Below, in pieces: positions 38,001-46,061 of a stretch of DNA of 47,169 nucleotides. A program made the position numbers and the translations under genes. The stretch is from positions 1 to 47,169 of the forward strand of contig NZ_LHPC01000016.1 in the NCBI RefSeq assembly GCF_001297125.1, in the 5' to 3' direction. The notes beneath the pieces were generated by a model, which did not search any database, was not told where the DNA came from, and saw nothing but the letters and a program-made list of their open reading frames with translations. Position 1 is the first letter of the stretch; each line of letters opens with the position of its first letter. Source of the stretch: Pseudomonas sp. RIT-PI-q (lineage in GTDB: Bacteria > Pseudomonadota > Gammaproteobacteria > Pseudomonadales > Pseudomonadaceae).

Positions 38001-41000
38001 GCAAGGCCCGGATACGTTCCGGTTGCGGGCTGACTTCCTGGCCGGCAGCCAGTTCGTCGAGCATGTTGATCAGCGCTTCGTGAGCACTTTGTGCCTCATG
38101 GAAAAACGTCTCGCTGACCGCCAGGCTGCTCTCTTCTACCGCGCCATACAGGTCGAGCAAGGCTTCGCAGAGGTCATCCACCGGGTGCAGGTCGGCCAGG
38201 TGCGCGCCTTCGCCGAGGGTGGTCAATTCGTCCAGCAGCGCGCTGAGTTCCTGACGCTCGCCGGGGTGCTGCTGCCAGCGTTGCAACAGGCTCTCGGCGT
38301 CCAGCAGGATGTCCATGCCCTGGGCGAGAAAGTTGTTGATCAGTTGCGGATCGCGCTTGGTGCGCAGTGCCGTGTGCGGCGCACTCAGGAGTGCTTGCAG
38401 ACGTTCGGCCAACAATTGCCGGGTGCGCGCGATCAACGAAGGGGCGTCGGGAATCTCGGCCAGCGGATCGGTCTTGAGTTGACGCAAGCCGAGCCGGAAC
38501 AGGCCTTCGGCTTCGAGCAGCAGTTCCACTTCGTCCAGGTCCAGGGCAATCAGGTGCGCCTTGTACTCACGGGCCAGTTGATCCAGCGACGCCGCGAGCT
38601 CGGCAATCGGCAACACGCCGGCCATGTAGGCGCTGCCCTTCAAGGTGTGCAACGCGCGCTGCAACTCGTCGCTGGCCTGCAACGGCACATGCTCGGCGGC
38701 TTGATCGAGGAAGCGGTTGAGGCTGTTTAAATGGGTCTCGGCTTCTTTGCGGAAGATCTCCAGCAGCAGCGGATCGAGGGCGGCGACATCCTGCGTGTCC
38801 TCATCACTGGCCTGCTCATCACCCTTGGCCAAGGCGTGCGCATGAGCTGCCAATTGATCGACATCGTTGCGCTGGCGTTGGGCATTGGCGGCGAATTCGG
38901 CCACCAGTTCCGGCAACAGGTTCAGCGCATCAGCCACTAGTTGCTGGACCGCAGCACCGGGGGCGACGCTGTGTTCGAGCACGCGATTGAGCAGGTTTTC
39001 CACGGCCCAGGCGAGTTCGCCGAGGACCAGTGCACGAACCATCCGGCCACTGCCCTTGAGCGTGTGAAAGGCCCGGCGCAATTCACTCAGGATCGACTCA
39101 CTGTCAGGATTGGCTGCCCAGCGCGGCAGGTATTCGCGGAGTATCTCCAGGACTTCGTCGGTTTCTTCGAGGAAGACTTCCCGCAGTTCGTCGTCCACGG
39201 GTTCTTCACCTACCGGGGGCGGCAACAGGCTGCCGGGGGTGTTCAGGGCGGGCGGATTGACGGCGGAAACGGGACTGCCCAGCACCTCGGCCAGGGTCTG
39301 CACGACCTGAGGATCGTCGAGTGCCTGCTGCTCCTGCATGACCTGCGCTTCACTCGGGCTCAGTACATCCTCAAGCACCGGCACATGCTGCTCGCTGGGG
39401 AAAAAACCGAGTGAGGCGAGGCTCTTCTGCGCGACGTCGAGCAACTGTTCACCGGGCGCTTCGGGGTCGTCGCTGAGGCGCTCCAGGTAATACTCGATGC
39501 TGGTGACCACATCGGCCAGGCTGTCCAGTTCCTGCCAGCCGGGCTGGTCCGGTTCCAGCAGCAGATGCTCGCGGATGAAGTGGTTGCAGGCCTCGATCAG
39601 GCTCGCCGCACGGCTCAACGGAATCATCGCCAGCGCCCCACGCACCTGGGTCAGCAAGGCCGGCAATGGCTGCAAGTGCTGTCGGTCCCAGTCGGCGTCG
39701 ATGTAGTCGACGATCATGTCCTTGGCCTGTTGCAGGCAGATGCGCGCTTCGCGGATGACGATCTGGTGAATCTGCGTCAGGTCGGTGGTCGGCAGGCGGC
39801 TTTCTTCCTGGCTTTCCGGTTCCACGGTGCCAACCATGCCGGCGAGGGTCGCCTCGACGTAAAGCAAGGCCCCGGCGACGTCCATGAGGATCGCGTCGTT
39901 GGGTTCGCGCTGGCCCTGGGCGAGGCTCAGCACCACCGCCAGTTGATCGATGATGACCTTGCGCGGCTGGCCGAAACCCAGCACCGCCAAGGTGTCGGCG
40001 ATCTGACGCAAAGGCGCCAGCAGGCTTTCAAGGTCCGAGGTGTGCTGGCGGTCGCTGCGCACGAACAGGTCCAGGCGCTCTTTGACCCGCACCAATTCTT
40101 CACACAACGCCGCCAACACCGAACGCATGGCGTCGCGGTCGGGGCCAGCCAGCCGTGCGCGTTCTTCGTCGACCATTGCGCTGTCGGGCAGCGCGTCGTC
40201 CAGTCCGTAGCGATCTTTCATGGTCAGCATCTGCCCGGTGGGATGTTCGGCCTTGGCAATGTAAAACAGCAAACTCTTGAGCAGCTCCGGCGGCGCCGGT
40301 TGATTGATGCCGCGCATGCCCTGTTCGAGCAGGCGCTTGAGTTCTTTGTCGGCGTCCTTGAACAGGCTGCGCAGCGCCGGACTGTTGGCGATCGAACCGC
40401 TGCGCATGCCTTCGACCAGCGCCGAGGCGACTTGCCACAACGGGCTCAGCGGCGCGTTGCCACACAACCCTTCGAGGCGCGCGAAGACCTTGGCCAGGTA
40501 ATCGAGAGTGGTCTGGTTATCCTGCTCACGCAGGAACCCGACCAGGGCCATTTGAAGCATCTGGCGCAATTTGCGCAGCACATTGGGCAATTCTGCCGGT
40601 TCCAGCAACGCCAACGACTCTTCGTCCAGCGCGGGCAATTCCGGCAGTTGCGGGCTGAACAGGCTGGTTTCCGAGAGCAGGCTTTCGCCACGGGCGCTGC
40701 GCAAGTCGTTAATCAACGGTAGCACCACCAGCGGCAGGTCACGGCGCGCGCCTTGCACCCGGTCAAGGTAAATCGGCAGCTGCCCAAGCGCCTGCATCAA
40801 CAGGTGGATCGATTCGTCGCGATGGCTGACGCGATCCTGCTGCAAGGCGGCGGCCAGTTGCTCCATTTCTTCGGCGAGCAATGCCGCGCCGTAGAACTCG
40901 ACCATCTGCAAACTGCCGTGAACCTGATGGATGCACGCCAGGCATTCACTGAGGGCGTGCGTCGCCTGCGGATCATCGAGCAAGGTTTCGATTGCCTGAT

Positions 41001-41073
41001 GAGCCACTTTCAGTGTTTCGGCAATCTCGCCTTTGACCCACTCGAGGGCCACATAGTCGTGCCGATCACCCAT
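35062..41073 (-). CDS. chpA: Hybrid chemosensory histidine kinase ChpA
   Basis: A 2003-residue CheA-like kinase of the type IV pilus system (ATG at 41073, GGAG upstream). Histidine-phosphotransfer signatures lie at H49 (HQVHGS, degenerate), H670 (HTLKGSGRM), H809 (HTLKGSAYM), H1150 and H1292 (both HTLKGGARM). Then come a dimerisation region, a HATPase domain (NAVDHGLESTEVR, DDGAGVPLDAVRRKA, GRGVGMDVVHEEVRQLGG), a CheW-like domain (ALMVQCGEDQYAIPLNTIDG) and a C-terminal receiver with Asp1932 in LMLLDIEMPRMDG. P. aeruginosa ChpA is longer, about 2470 residues. It should phosphorylate PilG and PilH to control pilus extension and retraction. Residues about 1066-1100 are encoded by a REP pair in frame (37776-37877), between the second and third strong phosphotransfer domains. 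Confidence 0.95.
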   Translation of the reverse strand: MGDRHDYVALEWVKGEIAETLKVAHQAIETLLDDPQATHALSECLACIHQVHGSLQMVEFYGAALLAEEMEQLAAALQQDRVSHRDESIHLLMQALGQLPIYLDRVQGARRDLPLVVLPLINDLRSARGESLLSETSLFSPQLPELPALDEESLALLEPAELPNVLRKLRQMLQMALVGFLREQDNQTTLDYLAKVFARLEGLCGNAPLSPLWQVASALVEGMRSGSIANSPALRSLFKDADKELKRLLEQGMRGINQPAPPELLKSLLFYIAKAEHPTGQMLTMKDRYGLDDALPDSAMVDEERARLAGPDRDAMRSVLAALCEELVRVKERLDLFVRSDRQHTSDLESLLAPLRQIADTLAVLGFGQPRKVIIDQLAVVLSLAQGQREPNDAILMDVAGALLYVEATLAGMVGTVEPESQEESRLPTTDLTQIHQIVIREARICLQQAKDMIVDYIDADWDRQHLQPLPALLTQVRGALAMIPLSRAASLIEACNHFIREHLLLEPDQPGWQELDSLADVVTSIEYYLERLSDDPEAPGEQLLDVAQKSLASLGFFPSEQHVPVLEDVLSPSEAQVMQEQQALDDPQVVQTLAEVLGSPVSAVNPPALNTPGSLLPPPVGEEPVDDELREVFLEETDEVLEILREYLPRWAANPDSESILSELRRAFHTLKGSGRMVRALVLGELAWAVENLLNRVLEHSVAPGAAVQQLVADALNLLPELVAEFAANAQRQRNDVDQLAAHAHALAKGDEQASDEDTQDVAALDPLLLEIFRKEAETHLNSLNRFLDQAAEHVPLQASDELQRALHTLKGSAYMAGVLPIAELAASLDQLAREYKAHLIALDLDEVELLLEAEGLFRLGLRQLKTDPLAEIPDAPSLIARTRQLLAERLQALLSAPHTALRTKRDPQLINNFLAQGMDILLDAESLLQRWQQHPGERQELSALLDELTTLGEGAHLADLHPVDDLCEALLDLYGAVEESSLAVSETFFHEAQSAHEALINMLDELAAGQEVSPQPERIRALRDLLDTSLDPSAMGLIRSDGSRTLSIRDLGDATAELENTLPPVGASLLAMDVNDEALSSEKRDACESIASKLAPTENRTVELDDEIVSIFLEEAVDILESAGQALQRWLSDPDNAAPLLSLQRDLHTLKGGARMAEVEPVGDLAHELESLYEGLVDRRYNHSEALAQLVQQSHDRLAALLEQMHNQQPLGDPGELIEAIREFRKGNPGAAETLEPARGEDSPGHDPELLEIFLEEGFDIIENSGAALLRWQAEPSNRQEMETLLRDLHTLKGGARMVEIGPIGDLAHELEFLYEGLSAGVLQPTAALFALLQSSHDRLAQMLDATRAGQPLPPADRLIDAIKNFSHPAVPEIPVVASSAPKPETLAPQADAGADMVKVSAELLDDLVNLAGETSIFRGRIEQQVNDARVALSEMETTIERMRDQLRRLDTETQGRILSRQQVDAERLGYEEFDPLEMDRHSQLQQLSRALFESASDLLDLKETLERRNQDAENLLQQQGRINTELQEGLMRTRMVPFERMLPRLKRIVRQVSSELGKDVEFIVGNAEGEMDRNVLERMAAPLEHMLRNAVDHGLESTEVRIAAGKPAQGRITLDLSREGGDIIFDIRDDGAGVPLDAVRRKAIKRGLLAPDSDISDRDVLQFILQPGFSTAEKITQISGRGVGMDVVHEEVRQLGGTMSIDSVPGQGVHFRIRLPFTVSVNRALMVQCGEDQYAIPLNTIDGIVRVLPNELEGHYRLDPPTYKYAGQHYELCYLGELLKTSTRPKLLGQSLPLPVLLVQCNERHIAVQVDAMAGTREIVVKSLGPQFAAVQGLSGATILGDGRVVLILDLLAPIRAMQAHVPQRTLTQDVEVEPHKPLLVLVVDDSVTVRKVTSRLLERHGMNVLTAKDGVDAMLLLEEHTPDLMLLDIEMPRMDGFEVATQVRADERLQHLPIIMITSRTGQKHRDRAMAIGVNDYLGKPYQESVLLESIALWSKTHA
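37776..37877. repeat. REP pair lying in frame inside chpA
   Basis: CTGTAGGAGCGAGCTTGCTC and, inverted, GCGAGCAGGCTCGCTCCCAC, about 102 bases in all (34 codons), within the coding sequence. The chpA frame stays open and reads VGASLLAMDVND through ESIASKLAPTE. No stop codon arises because the TAG-containing arm is read in the other phase. All other REPs here are intergenic. Confidence 0.95.
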
Positions 41074-41121
41074 AACCACTCCAGTCCCCACGCCAATCAA
41101 GAATCATCCGCCCGCAGGCAT

Positions 41122-43179
41122 TCACGCTTTGTCCGCTGCCGTGGCCCTGGCGGCCGGCAAGGTGAAACCGGACACCGAACGCCGCAGCTGGCTGGCCATT
41201 TTCGCCAGGTTGCCGATGCTCTCGGCGGTGGCGGTCGAGCCTGACGACGTCTGCGAGGTGATCTGCTGGATCACGTTCATCGTCAGGGAAATCTGCCCGG
41301 CCGAAGACGTCTGTTGCTGCGCTGCGTTGGAGATACTCTGGATCAGCGCCGCGAGGGTCTTCGATACGCCTTCGATTTCTTCCAGGGCCACTCCGGCATC
41401 CTGCGCCAGACGCGCGCCGCGCACCACTTCGGTGGTGGTCTGCTCCATGGAAATCACCGCTTCGTTGGTGTCGGTCTGAATCGCCCGCACCAGGGTTTCA
41501 ATCTGCCGGGTCGCGGCGGACGAGCGCTCGGCCAGCCTCTGCCCTTCGTCCGCCACCACCGCAAAACCACGTCCGGCGTCACCGGCCATCGAGGCCTGGA
41601 TCGCCGCGTTGAGCGCGAGAATGTTGGTCTGATCGGCAATGTCATCGATCAGGCTGACAATGTCGCCGATTTCCTGAGAAGACTCGCCCAGACGCTTGAT
41701 GCGTTTGGCGGTGTCCTGAATCTGCTCACGAATATTGTCCATCCCGTGAATGGTGTTGTGCACCACCTCGTTGCCTTTGTTGGCGATCTCCACGGAACGC
41801 TCGGCCACCGCCGAGGATTCCGCCGCGTTGGCGGACACCTGGTCGATGGACTGGGCCATGTCGTTGATCGCGGTAGAGGCTTCGGAAATCTGTTGCGCCT
41901 GATGCTCCGAGGCCTGGGCCAGGTGCATCGCTGTGGCCTGGGTTTCCTGCACGGCGGCGGCGACTTGGCCGGCGGTGAGGTTGATGGTCGCCACCAGATC
42001 GCGCAGTTGGTCCACGGAATAGTTGATCGAGTCGGCGATGGTCCCGGTGAAGTCTTCAGTCACCGAGGCAGTGACGGTCAGGTCGCCGTCGGCCAGGTCC
42101 TCGATTTCGTCGAGCAGACGCATGATCGCGTTCTGGTTGCGTTCGTTCTTCTCGGCGGTTTCGCGCAACTGGCGATTGGTTTCGCGCACCATCACCAGGC
42201 CAATCAGGATGATCGACATCAGCGCCGCCAGGCCCAGCACGTAGCCGCCAATGGTGTCGGTATCGCGCCCGCCGGCAAGGTTCTCGAAACCGGTGGCCAG
42301 GTGCGAGGCTTCGTCGAGCAGGGTTTGTGACAGGGTGAAAATGTTGCTCGCCGATTCACGCACCTTGAACAGCTCCGGCGAAGTTTCGAGGATTTCATCC
42401 ACCGAGCCGGACACGAATTCGAACAGCTCGGAAATCTCGGTCAAGCGGGCGCGGGCATCGCGGTCTTCGACCTGGCTGACCCTCAGCGTCGTGTTGCCCT
42501 GAAGCATGCCGTTGAGCACCTGGCCAAAACGCGCGGCGTCGCGCCCGAAGGCGTCGGCAGCCTGTTGCGAGTTTTCATCACCGGACAACACGGTGTTCAC
42601 CGCGCCTAGAATCCGTTCGGCCAGCAGCGACTGGCGCTGGGCCATCGCCACTTGAGTCGCCGGGGCGCCACGTTGTAGCAGAATTTCGACGACTTTCTCG
42701 TACTCGACCTGCAACTGCGGCACGGTTTCGGCCAGGGTCGCGGCAACCTGATGCAGGGACAACACGGTCTGTTCGCTGGAGAGGATCGCGTCGGTGTTTT
42801 TCAGCAGGCGCTCCCAGTCCAGCTGCACGGCGCGCATTTCCGGGCGCACGGTGGACGGTGCCGGCGGCAGGCCCGTGGATGGGTCGCCCTTCTTCAGATA
42901 ACCCCAGCGCTGGGCGAAATCATTGCGCGCATCGCTCAGCAACTTGAACGCCGCCGCTTTGCCGGCAGCGGCTTCGGTGGCGTTCTTGGCAATGCGCTGG
43001 GACAACACGCGCAGCTCACCGGCGTGGGCGATGTACTGTTTGTCGTACGTGGCCTGGGTGTTGAGGTAAGCGAAGTTGGCGAACAGCAGCATGATGAAGA
43101 CGATCAGCGCGATGAACAGCACGATGATCTGCGAGCGACTGCGCGACCCTTCTGGCTTGCCTGTTTTTGCTTTTATCAT
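41122..43179 (-). CDS. pilJ: Pilus chemoreceptor PilJ
   Basis: A 685-residue methyl-accepting chemotaxis protein. Membrane segment one is at residues about 17-38 (SQIIVLFIALIVFIMLLFANF). A periplasmic PilJ region follows (AHAGELRVLSQRIAKNATEAAAG, and a second related half FAQRWGYLKKGDPSTG). Membrane segment two is near residue 300 (IGGYVLGLAALMSIILIGLVMV), then HAMP and a long signalling coil. The tip is NILALNAAIQASMAGDAGRGFAVVADEGQRLAERSS. PilJ feeds the Chp kinase in twitching and surface sensing. A GAGGA site precedes the ATG at 43179. Gly546 replaces the valine usual after DE in the tip. The pilK gene that follows pilJ in P. aeruginosa is absent; chpA starts 48 bases later. Confidence 0.95.
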   Translation of the reverse strand: MIKAKTGKPEGSRSRSQIIVLFIALIVFIMLLFANFAYLNTQATYDKQYIAHAGELRVLSQRIAKNATEAAAGKAAAFKLLSDARNDFAQRWGYLKKGDPSTGLPPAPSTVRPEMRAVQLDWERLLKNTDAILSSEQTVLSLHQVAATLAETVPQLQVEYEKVVEILLQRGAPATQVAMAQRQSLLAERILGAVNTVLSGDENSQQAADAFGRDAARFGQVLNGMLQGNTTLRVSQVEDRDARARLTEISELFEFVSGSVDEILETSPELFKVRESASNIFTLSQTLLDEASHLATGFENLAGGRDTDTIGGYVLGLAALMSIILIGLVMVRETNRQLRETAEKNERNQNAIMRLLDEIEDLADGDLTVTASVTEDFTGTIADSINYSVDQLRDLVATINLTAGQVAAAVQETQATAMHLAQASEHQAQQISEASTAINDMAQSIDQVSANAAESSAVAERSVEIANKGNEVVHNTIHGMDNIREQIQDTAKRIKRLGESSQEIGDIVSLIDDIADQTNILALNAAIQASMAGDAGRGFAVVADEGQRLAERSSAATRQIETLVRAIQTDTNEAVISMEQTTTEVVRGARLAQDAGVALEEIEGVSKTLAALIQSISNAAQQQTSSAGQISLTMNVIQQITSQTSSGSTATAESIGNLAKMASQLRRSVSGFTLPAARATAADKA

Positions 43180-43204
43180 CGGTCCTCGCCTAATACAGCT
43201 CAAT

Positions 43205-43294
43205 CCTGTGGGAGCGGGCTTGCCCGCGATTCAGGCGCCGCGCAATTACAGTTGCACCGCGTTATCGTTCATCGCGGGCAAGCCCGCTCCCACA
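43205..43294. repeat. REP pair inside the pil-chp operon, between pilI and pilJ
   Basis: Inverted copies of the GTGGGAGCGGGCTTGCCCGCGAT type around a 42-base spacer, within the 133-base gap of two codirectional genes. It may reduce read-through or stabilise the upstream message. Confidence 0.92.
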
Positions 43295-43312
43295 AGGGCC
43301 GCGCTACGCCCG

Positions 43313-43846
43313 CTAAATGGCGACATGCATAAAGCTCTGGGATTGCACCAACGCAAACGGGCTGAACACCTGCCAGCTCTGCTCGCGCTGGAACCGGCCT
43401 TTGATGAACGGTGCAATCGGGCCGCCCAGGGTCTCTATGGGTTCAAGACTGTCCTGGGCAAAGTGCTGGAGGCCGAAGACTTCATCGACCATCAGCCCGG
43501 CAAACACGTCTTCATGCTCAACCACCAACACCCGCCGCTGCTTACGCACCGCCGACAGCTCATGACCGAAGAAGCCGCACAGATCCATGATCGGCAGCAG
43601 CCGCCCACGCAGGTTGGCCACGCCCTTGACCCAGGGTTTGACCCCCGGCAGCTGGGTGAAACGCGGCTCATGCAGCACTTCGCTGACTTCGCCCATGGGC
43701 GCGACGTACCAGTGTTCGCCCAAGCGAAAACCGATGCCGCTCCAGCTATCCTGCCGGGTCGGCTGGGACGGCAAGTCCGCCGCCAGCAGACGACAGCGCT
43801 GGTCGATCTGCAGCAGCAGTTCGAAAGCCGTCAGCGACGCGGTCAT
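43313..43846 (-). CDS. pilI: CheW-like adaptor PilI
   Basis: A 177-residue CheW-fold adaptor, starting MTASLTAFELLLQIDQRCRLLAADLPSQPTRQDSWSGIGFRLGEHWYVAPMGEVSEVLHEPRFTQLPGVKPWVKGVANLRGRLLPIMDL, with the CheW hallmark of Gly-Val plus NLRGRLLPIMDL. It should link PilJ to ChpA. It follows pilH by ten bases in one transcript with pilG, pilH and pilJ. Its ribosome site is weak, but the start is the family's usual one. Confidence 0.93.
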   Translation of the reverse strand: MTASLTAFELLLQIDQRCRLLAADLPSQPTRQDSWSGIGFRLGEHWYVAPMGEVSEVLHEPRFTQLPGVKPWVKGVANLRGRLLPIMDLCGFFGHELSAVRKQRRVLVVEHEDVFAGLMVDEVFGLQHFAQDSLEPIETLGGPIAPFIKGRFQREQSWQVFSPFALVQSQSFMHVAI

Positions 43847-43856
43847 GGCCGGACGA

Positions 43857-44222
43857 TCAACCGGCCAGCACGTTGTTCAGGGTCTTGATCAGGGTTTCTT
43901 CGTCGACCGGTTTGGTCAGGTAGTCCTTGGCGCCCTGGCGCGTGCCCCAGACCTTGTCGGTTTCCTGATCCTTGGTGGTGATGATGATTACCGGGATGTG
44001 CCCGGTTTCCGGGTCTTTGGTCAACTGGCGGGTCGCCTGGAAACCATTGAGGCCGGGCATGACGATGTCCATCAGCACCGCGTCGGGTTTTTCCTGGCGG
44101 GCCAGGGCCACGCCGTCGGCGCCGTTTTCGGCTTTCAACACTTCATGACCGTGCTTTTCCAGCATGCCGGTCAGTTTGTACATTTCAGTCGGCGAATCAT
44201 CGACGATCAGAATACGTGCCAT
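43857..44222 (-). CDS. pilH: Twitching response regulator PilH
   Basis: A 121-residue single receiver domain without an output domain. MARILIVDDSPTEMYKL gives the metal-site Asp pair, LMDIVMPGLNG places the phospho-acceptor at Asp52, and TTKDQETDKVWGTRQGAKDYLTKP holds the conserved Lys. PilH is phosphorylated by ChpA and is thought to favour retraction or drain phosphate. The ATG at 44222 matches the family's start; an in-frame ATG four codons earlier is not used. Confidence 0.95.
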   Translation of the reverse strand: MARILIVDDSPTEMYKLTGMLEKHGHEVLKAENGADGVALARQEKPDAVLMDIVMPGLNGFQATRQLTKDPETGHIPVIIITTKDQETDKVWGTRQGAKDYLTKPVDEETLIKTLNNVLAG

Positions 44223-44279
44223 GGTCTTCCCCATTCTTGTCGGCGCCGGGCCCGCTGGCCGAGCGTCACTGTGCGTGTC

Positions 44280-44684
44280 CTACTGCGGCAAAACGGCGGC
44301 GAAGCCCGGTACATGGGCCTGGATCGCGTTCAGCAGTTCTTCCTTGCTGAAAGGCTTGGTCAAAAACTGGTCGGAGCCGACGATGCGCCCCTTGGCCTTG
44401 TCGAACAGCCCGTCCTTGGACGACAGCATAATCACTGGCGTGGACTTGAACGCACTGTTGTTCTTGATTAAAGCGCAGGTCTGATAGCCATCCAGGCGCG
44501 GCATCATGATGTCGACAAAGATAATGCCGGGATGATTGTCGGCAATCTTGGCCAGGGCATCGAAACCATCGATGGCCGTGATGACTTCACACCCCACATT
44601 CTTCAATAGCGTTTCGGCGGTGCGGCGAATCGTCTTCGAATCGTCGATCACCATGACCTTCAAGGCGCTGGAATGCTGTTCCAT
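44280..44684 (-). CDS. pilG: Twitching response regulator PilG
   Basis: A 134-residue receiver domain. MEQHSSALKVMVIDDSKTIRRTAETLLKNVGCEVITAIDGFDALAK is nearly the P. aeruginosa sequence as I remember it. The phospho-acceptor is Asp58 (FVDIMMPRLDG), and LTKPFSKEELL holds the conserved Lys. PilG is the output regulator for pilus extension and cAMP signalling. It is the first gene of the operon; the ATG at 44684 is the conserved start, and an upstream in-frame start at 44771 adds residues unlike PilG. Confidence 0.96.
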   Translation of the reverse strand: MEQHSSALKVMVIDDSKTIRRTAETLLKNVGCEVITAIDGFDALAKIADNHPGIIFVDIMMPRLDGYQTCALIKNNSAFKSTPVIMLSSKDGLFDKAKGRIVGSDQFLTKPFSKEELLNAIQAHVPGFAAVLPQ

Positions 44685-44903
44685 AAATGCTCTACCGTCG
44701 CCTTTGCGAATCAATTTGTCCGTTTCCGGGTAACCGGTGGCTCGAAACCCTTGTTGTTCAAGGGCCAGCACGACATGGCAGCCTTTTTAGCACAGTCTCC
44801 ATGTCCAATCTATCGGGGGACCTTCGAGGTGGTTTTTCCTTGACCGGGAACACACTCAGCGCCACTCTGACGCCACTTTTATACGTCACTTTGGCCCGAC
44901 CTA
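44685..44903. other. Upstream region of pilG
   Basis: The gap to gshB is 359 bases: this part carries the pilG leader and promoter (no clear consensus found), and the rest is the REP pair at 44904-45005. No small gene is seen; the open frames across it lack protein character. Confidence 0.5.
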
Positions 44904-45005
44904 CTGTAGGAGCGAGCTTGCTCGCGATGATCGTCAACGATAACGCTGATCGCCTGACACCCCGAGGCGCTCTCAGGTTTATCGCGAGCAGGCTCGCTCC
45001 TACAA
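44904..45005. repeat. REP pair upstream of gshB, GTAGGAGCGAGCTTGCTCGCGAT type
   Basis: Inverted copies CTGTAGGAGCGAGCTTGCTC and, inverted, ATCGCGAGCAGGCTCGCTCC, with a 55-base spacer. Same type as the one inside chpA. It lies between divergent pilG and gshB. Confidence 0.92.
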
Positions 45006-45043
45006 AGGATCACCATTAGCCCCCAATTTTCGAGGAAAAACCC

Positions 45044-45997
45044 ATGAGCGTTCGCGTCGGGATTGTCATGGATCCTATTGCCAGCATTTCCTATAAAAAG
45101 GATAGTTCGCTGGCCATGCTGCTGGCCGCACAGAAGCGCGGCTGGGAACTGTTCTATATGGAACAGCGCGATTTGTACCAGGGCGAAGGTGAAGCACGAG
45201 CACGGATGCGTCCGCTGAAGGTGTTCGCCAACCCGGAAAAATGGTTCGAACTGGAAGCCGAGACCGACGCGTTGCTGAGCGATCTGGACGTGATCCTGAT
45301 GCGCAAGGATCCGCCGTTCGACATGGAGTTCGTCTACTCCACGTACCTGCTGGAACAAGCCGAGCGCGCCGGCGTGCTGGTGGTCAACAAGCCGCAAAGC
45401 CTGCGTGACTGCAACGAGAAGCTGTTCGCCACGCTGTTCCCGCAGTGCACGCCGCCGACCGTAGTCAGCCGCCGCGCCGACGTGCTGCGCGAGTTCGCCG
45501 CCAAGCATGGCGACGTGATTCTCAAGCCGCTGGACGGCATGGGCGGCACCTCGATCTTCCGTCACCGCGCGGGTGACCCGAACCTGTCGGTGATTCTGGA
45601 AACCCTGACCGCGCTCGGCGCGCAACAGATCATGGGCCAGGCCTACCTGCCGGCGATCAAGGACGGCGACAAACGCATCCTGATGATCGACGGCGAGCCG
45701 GTGGATTACTGCCTGGCGCGGATTCCGGCGGCTGGCGAAACCCGTGGCAACCTCGCGGCCGGTGGTCGCGGCGAAGCCCGTCCGCTGACCGATAAAGATC
45801 GCTGGATCGCCGCACAAGTCGGCCCGACCCTGCGTGAGAAGGGCCTGTTGTTTGTCGGCCTCGACGTGATCGGTGAGCACCTGACCGAAATCAACGTCAC
45901 CAGCCCGACCTGCATTCGCGAGATTGATAACGCATTCGGCACCGACATTGGCGGCCTGCTGATGGATGCCATCGATCAGAAGCTCAAGGCTCGTTGA
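45044..45997 (+). CDS. gshB: Glutathione synthetase
   Basis: The 317-residue ATP-grasp enzyme joins gamma-glutamylcysteine and glycine to make glutathione in the cytoplasm. Features are MSVRVGIVMDPIASISYKKDSSLAMLLAAQKRGWELFYMEQRDL, NKPQSLRDCNEKLFATLFPQ, DVILKPLDGMGGTSIFRH (the glycine-rich ATP loop), RILMIDGEPVDYCLARIPAAGETRGNLAAGGRGEARPLT and EINVTSPTCIREID. The ATG has GAGGAAA upstream. It is followed by tonB3 on the same strand. Confidence 0.97.
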   Translation: MSVRVGIVMDPIASISYKKDSSLAMLLAAQKRGWELFYMEQRDLYQGEGEARARMRPLKVFANPEKWFELEAETDALLSDLDVILMRKDPPFDMEFVYSTYLLEQAERAGVLVVNKPQSLRDCNEKLFATLFPQCTPPTVVSRRADVLREFAAKHGDVILKPLDGMGGTSIFRHRAGDPNLSVILETLTALGAQQIMGQAYLPAIKDGDKRILMIDGEPVDYCLARIPAAGETRGNLAAGGRGEARPLTDKDRWIAAQVGPTLREKGLLFVGLDVIGEHLTEINVTSPTCIREIDNAFGTDIGGLLMDAIDQKLKAR

Positions 45998-46061
45998 TAA
46001 GCCAAACCAACATTGCGTTATCATGCGCGGCCTGTGAAAACGCGATGTTGGTTTCCTTGTT

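Noticed and set aside
41074..41121. Possible pilK remnant between pilJ and chpA
   Set aside because: Only 48 bases, with no open frame or CheR-like sequence.
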